This document shows, piece by piece, positions 12,600 through 22,850 of a stretch of 64,000 nt of DNA. The notes beneath the pieces were generated by a model. That model was not told the DNA's origin, made no database searches, and saw only the letters and a list, made by a program, of their open reading frames with translations. The DNA is from Sipunculus nudus (Eukaryota; Annelida; Sipuncula; Golfingiida; Sipunculidae), in NCBI GenBank assembly GCA_026874595.1, contig CM049322.1, positions 28,585,340-28,649,339 on the forward strand, read 5' to 3'. The position numbers and the translations under genes are program-made. Every line of letters begins with the position of its first letter. The first letter of the stretch is position 1.

Positions 12600-14300
12600 C
12601 CCTATAAAATAATTTTTACCTGCAACTAAGTTCTTTCTGTCGGTTATCATATTCAAGACATTTTTTTTCAAATGAAATTTTAACATTTACTTTTTAATTT
12701 TAAATTTCAAATCAGTAACAGCATACTGCATGACAATATTTCAAAATCCCTTTTCTGTTTTCTCTTTCATAATTCTTTCATGTTTAAAGATAATTTATAA
12801 AATTTTTAGTTTTAAGTTAGAAAATAATGGTACTTTATAAACAATGGATATGTGCACAATCAATAGTGACTTATAACCATTTGTGTAATTAGCAGCCATT
12901 TTGGACGATATCTTTCATATGACAGTCACATGAGTTCTCAGCTTTATATAATATAGATGGTTTCAACATATTTCATGATTCCAAAAACACAGCAGAAGTT
13001 GAAAATATTGCAACTCTGTCCATTTTAGGGTCTTGTTGGTCATCTTGAAGGCAATATTGAATATTATAATATTCCGGAAGTATGATTTTTAAAGACATTT
13101 ATTATGTTATTTATTAAGTTTTGCAGCAATGTTTTGGGGTACACTGTTAATTGACCTGACCGTAACATAAATATCAGTATTAAACTGTACAAGTATGAGT
13201 ATTTCGTTTGCATATAAGTTTGTCGCTATTTAAAATTTACTGAAAAACACAAAACAAGAATCAGAGAAAAACAAAGAAAAACTATTTTTTTTCGGACAGA
13301 TTTTCCTCCTGAAAATAATGAAAAATTATTAATTACTCGCAGTTAAATAAAATAAACTACATTTTCATTTTTTAAATATAAAATATGAATAAATTACCCT
13401 TTTATCTTAATACATACTATAGAACCTGTTCAGTGTGTCAAGGGAAGCTATGTGTACATGCTATATATGCATGTGCCAGTAGCGGAATTAATTACTATTG
13501 ATTGTATGAAAGCACAAATCACAAATGCATTAAATGGTTTTAGTTTCGGTCATTTTAGTATTTTATACTGTATTGGATATGACACTTTTATATCAGAAAA
13601 AATACCACATTAAAACACAATGGAAGAGGTTTGTACCAGCTTGGCATTATTTTCGTAATGTTAACATTGAAACAAGAAAGTAGAATTATTCTCATTGTTA
13701 AAGTACCTGGATATATGAGCAAATCCCGACTGACCGATTATGACTTTAAGTTACTTTCCTCATGATAATTTCTTGCTTTGCACGTTATAAAAATAAAATC
13801 GCTGTATCGTCGTCTTATCACCTATTTCATGTATACAGTCACTCTGTTTATCACGAGTACAGTGTACGTTCAGCTGTGCCGATAAATGAGATAACATTTT
13901 TTGTATACTTATAAAAACAATACACCCGTATTGTATATTTGTCAAATTGTGTGCCTTTCTGTTAGTTTTGCTAAAATTAGAAATCATTCAAGATTTATTT
14001 ATCCCGTTAAAGTCCACGTTAAAACGTTAATTAGGTTACATTGATTAGCTTCAACAATTGTTATATGTGTATGCATTGGGTCACAGCGATCACTGCCCGG
14101 TGCCTGTACACATTAAAAGTTATTTGTTTTCAAAGATTAAAACAAACTTAAAGATTATAATTTCCCTTGTTGCAGTAAACTAATATAAAGCGTATTACAA
14201 ATATAGTTTTTCAAATATTATACTGTTAGAAACATTTAATATCACCCCTTAATGGCTGTCACTTTCAGGCACTCTGCCTTCGGAGAAATTTCACATCAGA
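12600..14300. other. AT-rich sequence, nothing recognised
   Basis: No exon, RNA gene or transposon boundary was supported here. Confidence 0.5.
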
Positions 14301-14319
14301 CCATAAAAACGATCAGGTC

Positions 14320-14522
14320 CAGAAGCGGATCCGGGGGGGGGGGGGGTCCAGGGGTCCCCTTTTCACGCGAAGCAACATTTTTTAAAGGGTTTTAGAAGAA
14401 ATTCTGCGGCGTGGACCCCCCTTTTCTGGACCTGATGACCCTTTTTTTTTAGGATTTTCATTAGTTCTCCTTGGTTGGACCCCCCCCCCCCTCCCTTTTC
14501 CTAAATCCTGGATCCGCCCCTG
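14320..14522. mobile_element. MITE with CAGRRGCGGATCC-type inverted ends
   Basis: The left end reads CAGAAGCGGATCCGG and the right end CCTGGATCCGCCCCTG, which are inverted copies with a few mismatches. The interior holds long G and C tracts and the repeated phrase GGTCCAGGGGTCC/GGACC. The same ends occur at 18,307-18,725 and 22,181-22,320. The CAG...CTG termini suggest a hAT origin, but no convincing target duplication was seen for this copy. Confidence 0.65.
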
Positions 14523-14722
14523 CGGCCAAATTTAATAGTGGCCGCCACACCGTAATTTATCGGGTTTATCAAATTTTCATTTGGAGTAATATAAAACTTA
14601 ATCACAACGGTGTTACATACATCAATTTTATCAGAGTACTTATATATAAATTTAATTTTTCATATAACCTTGCAAAATGATTAAAGAAAAATAGCATCAT
14701 TCTGCACACATGGAACATAGTC

Positions 14723-14726
<4 letters not shown>

Positions 14727-14757
<31 letters not shown>
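14727..14757. repeat. (GA)n microsatellite
   Basis: About 15 GA dinucleotides. Confidence 0.95.
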
Positions 14758-14758
<1 letters not shown>

Positions 14759-15029
14759 AATGCATAAACTGCTTTTTCAGCATTATTGTTTCAAGTCTCG
14801 TTTACCTGTATAAAATAACTTCTAGTTATTCCTACCAAGATGTATTTAGGTTACTTCGTTTTTGTGGCCTTACATTGATGTAAAAATTTAATGAATAACA
14901 ATATCTGCCAAACTGTCTGGCTGAAAATACATTCCGTCGCAGCAATTACCTGTAGACATGCGAGCCGTGATCAAAAGCCTCGCGTGTTGGCGAGAGAAAT
15001 AGCAGACGAAAGCAATATAGATGGTGTCA

Positions 15030-15230
15030 TGTGTAATGGCTGATCATAAACGTTTGGAGCACCCTGTATCAGTCGCCAGACAGCGCCTCGCTTCACGTCA
15101 CACGTCAGTGGGCTAGTTGGGGTCAGCCGGTACAAATCTTGTCGTCTGCCGGAGACACCGGGTCGTCTGCTCTCAACGTCGAAAAGCGCGCGTTAACTGC
15201 TATCGCTAAAACAATCATTGTAGTGATTAG
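15030..15230. other. CpG-containing patch of higher GC
   Basis: The stretch contains many CG dinucleotides (for example AGTCGCCAGACAGCGCCTCG and GTCGAAAAGCGCGCG) in AT-rich surroundings. No open frame or splice pair fits. It may be promoter-like or a worn repeat. Confidence 0.3.
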
Positions 15231-15504
15231 CCAGTGAGCCGGGGGGATTGGTTTGGGGTTGGTGGAGATATATGCTCTATCCTTTAACCTTGCTAAAAGC
15301 CTCAGTGATGGATCTAGAATAAATAGACGTATATCTACAGTATCGGCAAAGCGGTCTGAAGTCGTGCCCCAGACGACAGCAAGGGTTCCTGGCGGCCCCC
15401 GCTGGCGGTCACCACAGCAACAGACAAACTAGAACGAACGAGGGCATAAAAAAGTTGTCAATAAAAGAGCCAGAATAAAAGGGATGAAGAGTTACCGGGC
15501 CAGG

Positions 15505-16184
15505 TAAATACATACAGTGATGGACCTGCATGGGGCACGGCCGCTATCGGATCAGATATGGGCTACACATGTACGTAGGCCTATACAATGATTAACCTGC
15601 ATGGTATAATGTTATCGGATCAGATATACACATACAATGATGGTTGATGAACCAATTTAACTTGCATAGATTAATAGAGTAACACGGCCAAGTTCATCAT
15701 TGTAACTGAATGTGTTGACCCGAAAACGGTCGTGTTTAGGCTATACCATGCAAGTTCTTCATTGTAGGGGGCATATAGCGTACGTAGGCCTATATATATC
15801 TGACCCGAAAACGGTCGTGTACCATGGAAGTCCATCATAGTATGTGAAAATATCTGACTCGAAAACGATCGTGTACCATGCAAGTTCATCATTGTATGTG
15901 TACATATCTCTGACCCGAAAACGATCGTGTACCATGCAAGTTCATCATTGTATGTGTATATATATCTGACCTGAAAACGGTCGTGTACCTTGCAAGTTCA
16001 TCATTGTATGTATACATATCTGACCCGAAAACGGTCGACCGTCGTGTACCATGCAAGTTTATCATTGTAAATGTATATGACCCGACAATATCCGTGTACT
16101 TTGCAAGTTCATCATTGTATGTGTACATATCTCTGACCCGACAATGGCCGTACATGTACCATGAACGTTCATCATTGTATGTGT

Positions 16185-16238
<54 letters not shown>

Positions 16239-16275
16239 CCTGACAACGGCCGTGTATATACCATGCAAGTTCATA

Positions 16276-16317
<42 letters not shown>

Positions 16318-16350
16318 CCCGACAATGGCAGTGTACCATGCAAGTTGTTG
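15505..16350. repeat. Minisatellite of about 55-60-bp units, roughly a dozen copies
   Basis: The unit contains GACCCGAAAACGGTCGTGTA, CCATGCAAGTTCATCATTG and a TA-rich linker. Linker length varies, and in the last copies the TA linker has expanded into (AT)n tracts at about 16,188-16,236 and 16,279-16,315. The core contains a short CGAAAACG/CGGTCG near-palindrome. Right-hand copies diverge to GACAATGGCCGTG. Confidence 0.9.
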
Positions 16351-17040
16351 TCATTAGACCTCCTGGGTTGTGACCCCCCCCCCCCCCCCTTCCCTAATTC
16401 CTAAATCTGCCCCTGTATGATGACTGTATTGCTTTGGACATAACGCGGTGGAGTAATCTAATTTAAAGACCTTATAAAGGTCCAACCAGAAACGATACGA
16501 ATGAGAAGTCCTGAACAGAATATCAGACGGCGAGAATAAATAATAGCTGCTGAAGCATATGTACTGATTAGGAAATGTTTCATCTCATTAGAAAACCAAA
16601 GAAGGTCAGCCCTTAATGAGTAGAAGCAGAGTTTTATTTATGATACAAGGAAGACCCTGATATGACCCGGAAATTTCTGGGTTTTTTTTAATCGACACAT
16701 TTTCTATTATATATACATGCACTGACAGTTAGGGTGGATGGGTCCTCACTGAGTCTTGAAATACTTTCACTTTAAGATTTTCCACTTTTCATTATCATGC
16801 ACATTCTAAATATATATCAGAAAGACAGAACACGACTACATACTCCAAAGATGTATCCCCGCGTAAGACCGCTCAGTCGCTGTAGAAGAATACTATATAT
16901 ATACAGGCGTTCAGTGTTTTGTCGATTCCTCCACAAGCTCATATAGAAACTGAATGAAAGATTCACGAGAAAGAACAAAGGTGCTATCAAGTCTGTGCTC
17001 GTTCATAATTCCTGACATAAGCGTTGAGATAATACAGAAG
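16351..17040. other. Unassigned sequence with a degraded MITE end
   Basis: A poly-C tract at about 16,375-16,389, followed by CCTAAATCTGCCCCTG near 16,400-16,416, resembles a worn right end of the CAGGGGCGGATCC MITE family. Nothing else was recognised. Confidence 0.35.
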
Positions 17041-17043
17041 AAA

Positions 17044-17359
17044 CAGAGGCGTCAATATAGAGGGCAGGGGGTATATATACCTCCCACTTTTTTGCAAGGG
17101 GGGGGGGTGATCTATGTAATCATACACCCCCCCCCCCCTGAAATTCAGAGAATAATTTTTATATATTGCAAATGTATCATAATTAGAATTATGCACTTTA
17201 GTTGAGTTAAATATGAAATATTTTTTTTTTATCGAAACCTGATTCAGAATTAACATATACTGGAAACAGAATACTTTATTTGCTAAAACCTTACACATAA
17301 TTGTAATATATTTAAATGTTTCACACAGACCATAAAAAAGGTTGTACATGTATATATAC

Positions 17360-17396
<37 letters not shown>

Positions 17397-17401
17397 CAGT
17401 A

Positions 17402-17432
<31 letters not shown>

Positions 17433-17475
17433 TTGAGTCACCCCCCCCCCCCTTGAAGACAAATTGACGCCACTG
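17044..17475. mobile_element. hAT-type MITE (family 2, CAGAGGCGTCAAT ends)
   Basis: The left end is CAGAGGCGTCAATATA and the right end is ATTGACGCCACTG, inverted. The flanking 8-mers are AGAAGAAA (17,036-17,043) and AGAAGAAG (17,476-17,483), seven of eight matching, as expected for a slightly worn 8-bp hAT duplication. The interior has poly-G and poly-C tracts, AT and GT microsatellites, and GGTGTATGATT/AATCATACACC inverted words. A second copy lies at 21,150-21,563. Confidence 0.8.
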
Positions 17476-17567
17476 AGAAGAAGCCATCCCCCGATACTGC
17501 ACCATCACCTGACAAGTCTTTTTTCCTTCCACCAAATTAAATAATTAAAACTGTTGGAAGGTCACTG

Positions 17568-17807
17568 GTGACCAGAATAAAGCATTTGAAGAACACTTAC
17601 AGAAACTTTGAAGCTTATATCCAGTCGGACAACCTGTGTCATTTGTTTCCCGACGCCTTCAGGATCCTGAGCATTCTTCTTCCGCTGCTCGTCACCAGCC
17701 CCTTGAGTTATAACTTATTATCCACCAACGTCCAGAACTCTATAATGTCAGGACACATAATGTATTTCAAGGCATGCATGTGCTCTCTTGTGATTTTTGT
17801 TTTGTAA
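17568..17807 (+). pseudogene. Possible remnant of a hAT transposase C-terminal (dimerisation) region
   Basis: The 79-codon frame contains CHLFPDAFRILSILLPLLVTS, which resembles the L-F/Y-P-x-h-x-x-x-h-R-I-L-L-x-L-P-V-x-x-A stretch at the C-terminus of hAT transposases. The A-E-R-S-F-S motif that normally follows is not intact (SPLSYNLLST instead), so the copy would be dead. It lies just beyond a hAT-type MITE. The assignment rests on about 20 residues and may be coincidental. Confidence 0.35.
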
Positions 17808-18146
17808 TCTGTTGTTTATTTCTTTGATATACGGGTACATTATAATAAGGTATAGCCTGCGTGTTTAACATTATAGATTTGCTGGTTGAGGACTTTTGTA
17901 AGCCATTTCTGATCCATCCTGATTCACTATTTTGGGCTGTTTCTGTTTATCTGCATTAACATTCTTACTCTTGTGTTCAATGATTATTTGACTTAACTGA
18001 GCCTAGTGTTCACACTGTGACGAGTTAATCAAGAGCATCTGTAACTTTCTCCCCCGGTTTATGGATGTGACTTTATTTTTTTCCAATCTATAAAATGGGT
18101 TTCTTCAGGGAACGCTGGAAGTTCCAGATTTTGGCTTTATGAGAGC

Positions 18147-18172
18147 AGCCCCCCCCCCCCCCCCCCCCCCCC
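18147..18172. repeat. Poly-C tract
   Basis: About 26 consecutive C, followed by GGTAATCCTGGCCGGATCC, which resembles a worn MITE end of family 1. Confidence 0.9.
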
Positions 18173-18306
18173 GGTAATCCTGGCCGGATCCTCCCGCGAT
18201 AATAGTTAAACTTGATGACTTATTACTTGAAAATGCAACCAGTGTAATCGATATAAAGGAAACGACCAATCATCGACATGGTGTATTGATCGGCACAACA
18301 CTGGTT

Positions 18307-18725
18307 CAGGGGTGTATCCAGGATTTTTCTGGGTGGGTCGTGATCATAATATCTTGGACCTTTTCCAAAGGCATGCGCAGGATTTTGGCCAAAGGTGGGG
18401 AGGGGGAACCCACATGTAAATGCAAGAAGTACCAGAAAGTGGGAAGCCCCTCCCAAGGTGAATGGGTTAAAAAAATTGCATTATCTTTGGACAAGTTTAA
18501 GCTCAATGTTAATCAGGGCAAGCTAACCTATAGGTCACAGGTCCAATTAATGTTGTTGATCAAAGTACAAAGCCTCAGTTTCTCCTCGTCTTTGCATGCC
18601 TATGCATAGAGTTAGAACTACTTTGCCTCAGGGGTGAGTATCATTGACGATGGGTCAGGTCAGGATCCCGGGGGGGGGGGGGGGGGGGGGGGGGGGAGGG
18701 GGGCTTATTCCTGGATCCGCGTCTG
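18307..18725. mobile_element. MITE with CAGGGGTGTATCCAGGA / TCCTGGATCCGCGTCTG ends
   Basis: Inverted ends match those at 14,320-14,522 with a few mismatches. The right part carries a poly-G tract of more than 25 bases (about 18,670-18,696). The ends CAG...CTG fit hAT, but the flanking 8-mers do not match convincingly. Confidence 0.65.
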
Positions 18726-19469
18726 TTGGTAATGTGTCTATTCGATCAAATTATTAAGATTAATTTAAAATTAGTGATGTTTAAGTATAGAAAGGATATA
18801 TATTCAGTTTTCTGGAGATAATATGTTGACGTTCTGAATGTGACTTCAGTTAGATAAACGTCGGCGAAATTCAACACCATACACTAACGTTACCTGAACT
18901 AATGACAGAAAAGGTATATAATGTCTAACCATCAGGACTGTCTTGCTCCATGCAAAACACGACATGACCTATGCGTGAGCAGCAACGTCCAATGAGACTT
19001 TTGTTTGTCCAACATAGCTATAAAGAGTGTCATCCTATACTAGTAATTAAATGTAACAGTTTTAACTAGGGCCTGTGCCTTACAAGTAGAACTTGATGAG
19101 CTTATTTTGCAAAAGGTCTAGGCACGCCCTGACAATGGACGGAATAGGGTGGCCCTAAAAAGTAAAAATTTGTTGAACCGATTTTAGGGGGGGGGGGGGC
19201 CTGTTGCACCTGTTTTCACATTGAGTGCCACCAGCCTGAAGCGGATGGCTCAGTTTCAGAATTGCTGGACTTGGGATAGATTGACGTTATGCAATATGCA
19301 AGGTCTTTGGACTCATTGCTGGTACCTGATCAATGCTTTTTCATTTATGTCATTGTGAAAAGGCCCTTGTTAAAAAGGTCATTGGAAAAAATGTGGACCT
19401 TTTGAAAATTTTTGGGGGGTCGTACGACCCTCACGACCCCCCCTTGCATACACCCATGTGGTTAAAGGC

Positions 19470-20085
19470 TGGAGGGAAAGCGGGAGGGGTCGGGCGTGCA
19501 GGGCATGGGCTGACGTACCTACATTGTTAGCGGGAGGGGCCGGGCGTGCAGGACACGGGCTGACGTACCTACCTTGTTAGCGGGAGGGGCCGGCGTGCAG
19601 GGCATGGGCTGACGTACCTACATTGTTAGCGGGAGGGGCCGGCGTGCAGGACACGGGCTGACGTACCTACATTGTTAGCGGGAGGGGCCGGCGTGCAGGA
19701 CACGGGCTGACGTACCTACATTGTTAGCGGGAGGGGCCGGCGTGCAGGGCATGGGCTGACGTACCTACATTGTTAGCGGGAGGGGCCGGCGTGCAGGACA
19801 CGGGCTGACGTACCTTCATTGTTAGTGGGAGGGGCCGGGCGTGCAGGACACGGGCTGACGTACCTACATTGTTAGCGGCATTGTTAGCGGGAGGGGCCGG
19901 CGTGCAGGACACGGGCTGACGTACCTACATTGTTAGCGGGAGGGGCCGGGCGTGCAGGACACGGGCTGACGTACCTGCATTGTTAGTGGGAGGGGCCGGG
20001 CGTGCAGGACACGGGCTGACGTACCTACATTGTTGGCGGGAGGGGCCGGGCGTGCAGGACACGGGCTGACGTACCTACATTGCTT
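19470..20085. repeat. GC-rich 50-bp minisatellite, about 12 copies
   Basis: The unit contains GCGGGAGGGGCCGGGCGTGC, AGGACACGGGCTGACGTACC and TACATTGTTA. Variants are GGGCATGGGC for GGACACGGGC and GGCCGGC for GGCCGGGC. It is very GC-rich compared with its surroundings and carries a CRE-like TGACGTAC in each unit. One unit near 19,867-19,890 contains a partial duplication (GTTAGCGGCATTGTTAGCGG). Confidence 0.95.
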
Positions 20086-21140
20086 TTTCAAACATCAGGA
20101 CACTGATGTTTGAGATAATATTTCGTCTATTTTTAGTAAACCTTATCATTATTTCGTCGAATACAAAACCATAGCTATTTATGGTGGCAGCCAGAAGGAT
20201 TAACAAGGCCTGATACATGTTACATGTACAAATCAGTCGGCAGTCTCCCGCCAGTAACATTCTCTGTTTAGTTAGTCCTACAGTCATGTCCGACCCATTG
20301 CGTATTTGTAATCCTCGCAGGTCAAGCTGAGTTATATTCTCATACCTCTGTTTACTCATATTTACTTCATTTTGTCAGACTCCGTCGTATACTGTAGTCT
20401 TGGCTGCTTCTTTAATTTCCGTTTAATTTCCGATATTTGCACACGGCTACCGTATGAATCGTAAATTTAGATTACTTTTATTCTAATTAAAACCAAACTT
20501 TCGTATGACACGAAAAGCACCCTTTTCACACCTTCATAAAAAATTCATTACAGACAAGCAAGAACAGAAATGGGTGCAATAGTTTATTGTCTTGCCGATA
20601 GGTGTCAGCAACGGGCGGTGTCAGTGTCCAATACCGCCTCGTCAAATGCTGTGAAACGCCAATAGCCTGCATTTGTCATAATTATCACAAACATGTAATA
20701 AAAAAACGAGAACGTGTAGTCAAACCAAAGTACTCAACACACTCAAGACATGAAAGAAACGCATTACAATATAAAAATGGTAATGCATGCAAGAATTCAT
20801 GTTCGTGTTATGTCCATTAATTTCTTTGATCTTTATTTCCAGAAAATCAAACGAGTAAAATTTTATAAGCATTTTATGTAGCAAAGCATAAATGATCACA
20901 TTAAAATATTATCGCGTATTTTGGAAATTACTTTAAAATGGAGAATACTTCAACTGAAATACATGGTAGACACCTTATCCCTAGTACGTATCACGATCAC
21001 ACCAGCAGGGCCTGCCAGGGTACAAGACATCCGAAATATTCCATACTGTACATCGCGCTTATCGACAGGCACATTGGCATTACGGGAAACCAGATTTAAG
21101 TACAATCTGTGAAAATAGTGAGGAACTCCGAGCACAACAG
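20086..21140. other. Unassigned sequence
   Basis: No supported gene. Short open frames on both strands lack motifs and splice context. Confidence 0.5.
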
Positions 21141-21149
21141 GCTGTCAGG

Positions 21150-21339
21150 CAGGGGCGTCAATATAGGGGGGGGGGGGGGATATATCCCCCACTTTTTGGC
21201 AAGGGGGGGGGGGATGGTCAATGTTATCACCCCCAACCCACTTTTCAGAGATTTATATATATATATATATATATATTGTAAATGAAATAGAAGTTTGAAT
21301 ACAATATAGACAGGCTCCATTCATGAGTTTACTGTCAAC

Positions 21340-21379
<40 letters not shown>

Positions 21380-21443
21380 TTATGGCACCTGTATAACACA
21401 TTTGAAATATATATATATTGAAATATATTTGAAATGTGATTAA

Positions 21444-21492
<49 letters not shown>

Positions 21493-21563
21493 GGTGTGTA
21501 GGTGAGTCATCCCCCCCCCCCCCAACCCCCACACACACCCTGGAAGAAAAATTGACCCCACTG
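21150..21563. mobile_element. hAT-type MITE (family 2) with perfect 8-bp target duplication
   Basis: The element starts CAGGGGCGTCAATAT and ends AATTGACCCCACTG. The flanks are CTGTCAGG at 21,142-21,149 and CTGTCAGG at 21,564-21,571, an exact 8-bp target site duplication, the hallmark of the hAT superfamily. The interior consists of poly-G/C tracts and several (AT)n arrays (about 21,254-21,276, 21,342-21,374 and 21,446-21,486). Confidence 0.88.
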
Positions 21564-21921
21564 CTGTCAGGGCACACAAGTGCCTGGAATCACTTTTAGA
21601 TGAACCATTTTCTTAGTTCATTCTTTATCAAGCCATTGCGACTGGCGGGGTCTCAGTAATTACATAACAGTTAAAAATATATCTTATAGTTATTTCTTTC
21701 AAGGTAAGAAACAATCGGCAGCGAAATATTTATATACTCGTCTTTTAACCTGGTGTGTAGTCTTGAATCAATATAATCCTTGAAGGGTTTATATCCAGAA
21801 TATGTAATACTAAATATATACGCGGTTCTTGACAAATGCATGAAATATGATTGATCAGTTTTTGTCCACGGCTTTCATATTGCATGTGGGTTGCATGCTG
21901 ACGAGAGTTTCAACACTAGCA

Positions 21922-21925
<4 letters not shown>

Positions 21926-22006
<81 letters not shown>
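21926..22006. repeat. Compound (CT)n-(AT)n microsatellite
   Basis: About 19 CT dinucleotides followed directly by about 21 AT dinucleotides. Confidence 0.95.
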
Positions 22007-22011
<5 letters not shown>

Positions 22012-22180
22012 CAAACATGTTTGAATAAATCATAAAAGCACCAGGTGATTCAGTCTCCAACTATTTTCACAGATAAAACTAATTACGAAGTTGATTATAA
22101 TTATGCTATTTTGATAGTATGCGTTAATCGGTCCGAGAACATGCACAAAGTCATTTAGCTACAATTGTTTGTGTATGGCA

Positions 22181-22320
22181 CAGGGGTGGATCAAGGATAT
22201 AGGAAAAGGAGAGGTCCATTTTACTATAACCGTATAGAAAGACTGCTGCGGCTGAAAGCGGGGGGGGGGGGGGGGGGGAGTCTGGGCCCCCTGGACCCCT
22301 CCCCTTGATCCGCTTTTGTA
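22181..22320. mobile_element. Short MITE, family 1 (CAGGGGTGGATCAAGG ends)
   Basis: The left end is CAGGGGTGGATCAAGGATA and the right end CCCCTTGATCCGCTTTTG, inverted. A 17-18-base poly-G tract lies inside. Related to the elements at 14.3 and 18.3 kb. Confidence 0.6.
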
Positions 22321-22359
22321 GCATCCATCCATAAATCTGTTTTGGTTTAAAAAAGTACA

Positions 22360-22850
22360 CATATCTCAGGAGAAGATGGATGTATCAGTCTGAAATTTTG
22401 CATGTCCATACCACTAGAACACATTTCTCATACACAAGACTTGTGGTGCCACCTATCATTACATATCTGCCATAAAGCCATCAAGTAAGAAGTATCAGCC
22501 TGGAATTTTGCATTTCCGTAGATATGACTGCTTTATCTTGTATAAAAGACTGGTGGTGCCATCTACAATCTTTTTTTTTCGTGGTGTCCATCTGTGAATC
22601 TGATTACGTGCATCCCACATATATCAAGAGTGGTTTGATATATTGGCCAGAACTTTTATACTTTTATCTTATACACTACACTGGTGGCATCCACTACAAT
22701 CGTTTTTGTGTGGCATTCATCTGTAGAAATGTTTAGGGTGATAACCACACATCTCAGTAGTAATTCAATGGACCTGCCTGAAATTGTGTTCAATTGTCCA
22801 TCCATCTTAGATACCTTTTTTGCACACAAGACGGGTGGTATCACCTTAAA
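22360..22850. repeat. Diverged tandem array of about 130-bp units, left part
   Basis: Four recognisable units each contain a variant of ATCTCAGRAGTGG...GTATCAGCCTGAAATTTTGC, then ACAAGACTGGTGGTGCCAYC, then TTTTTGTGTGGYRTCCATCTG. The array is cut at 22,850 by a Helitron-like element and resumes at 26,041. Confidence 0.75.

Noticed and set aside
15671-16274. Several 70-90-codon frames with repeated ARYTTVF/NLHGTR motifs
   Set aside because: These are translations of the 55-60-bp minisatellite and lie in more than one frame.
18756-19030. CRISPR-like or bacterial operon signals
   Set aside because: No direct repeats with unique spacers occur anywhere; all tandem arrays are head-to-tail without spacers, and the gene has introns.
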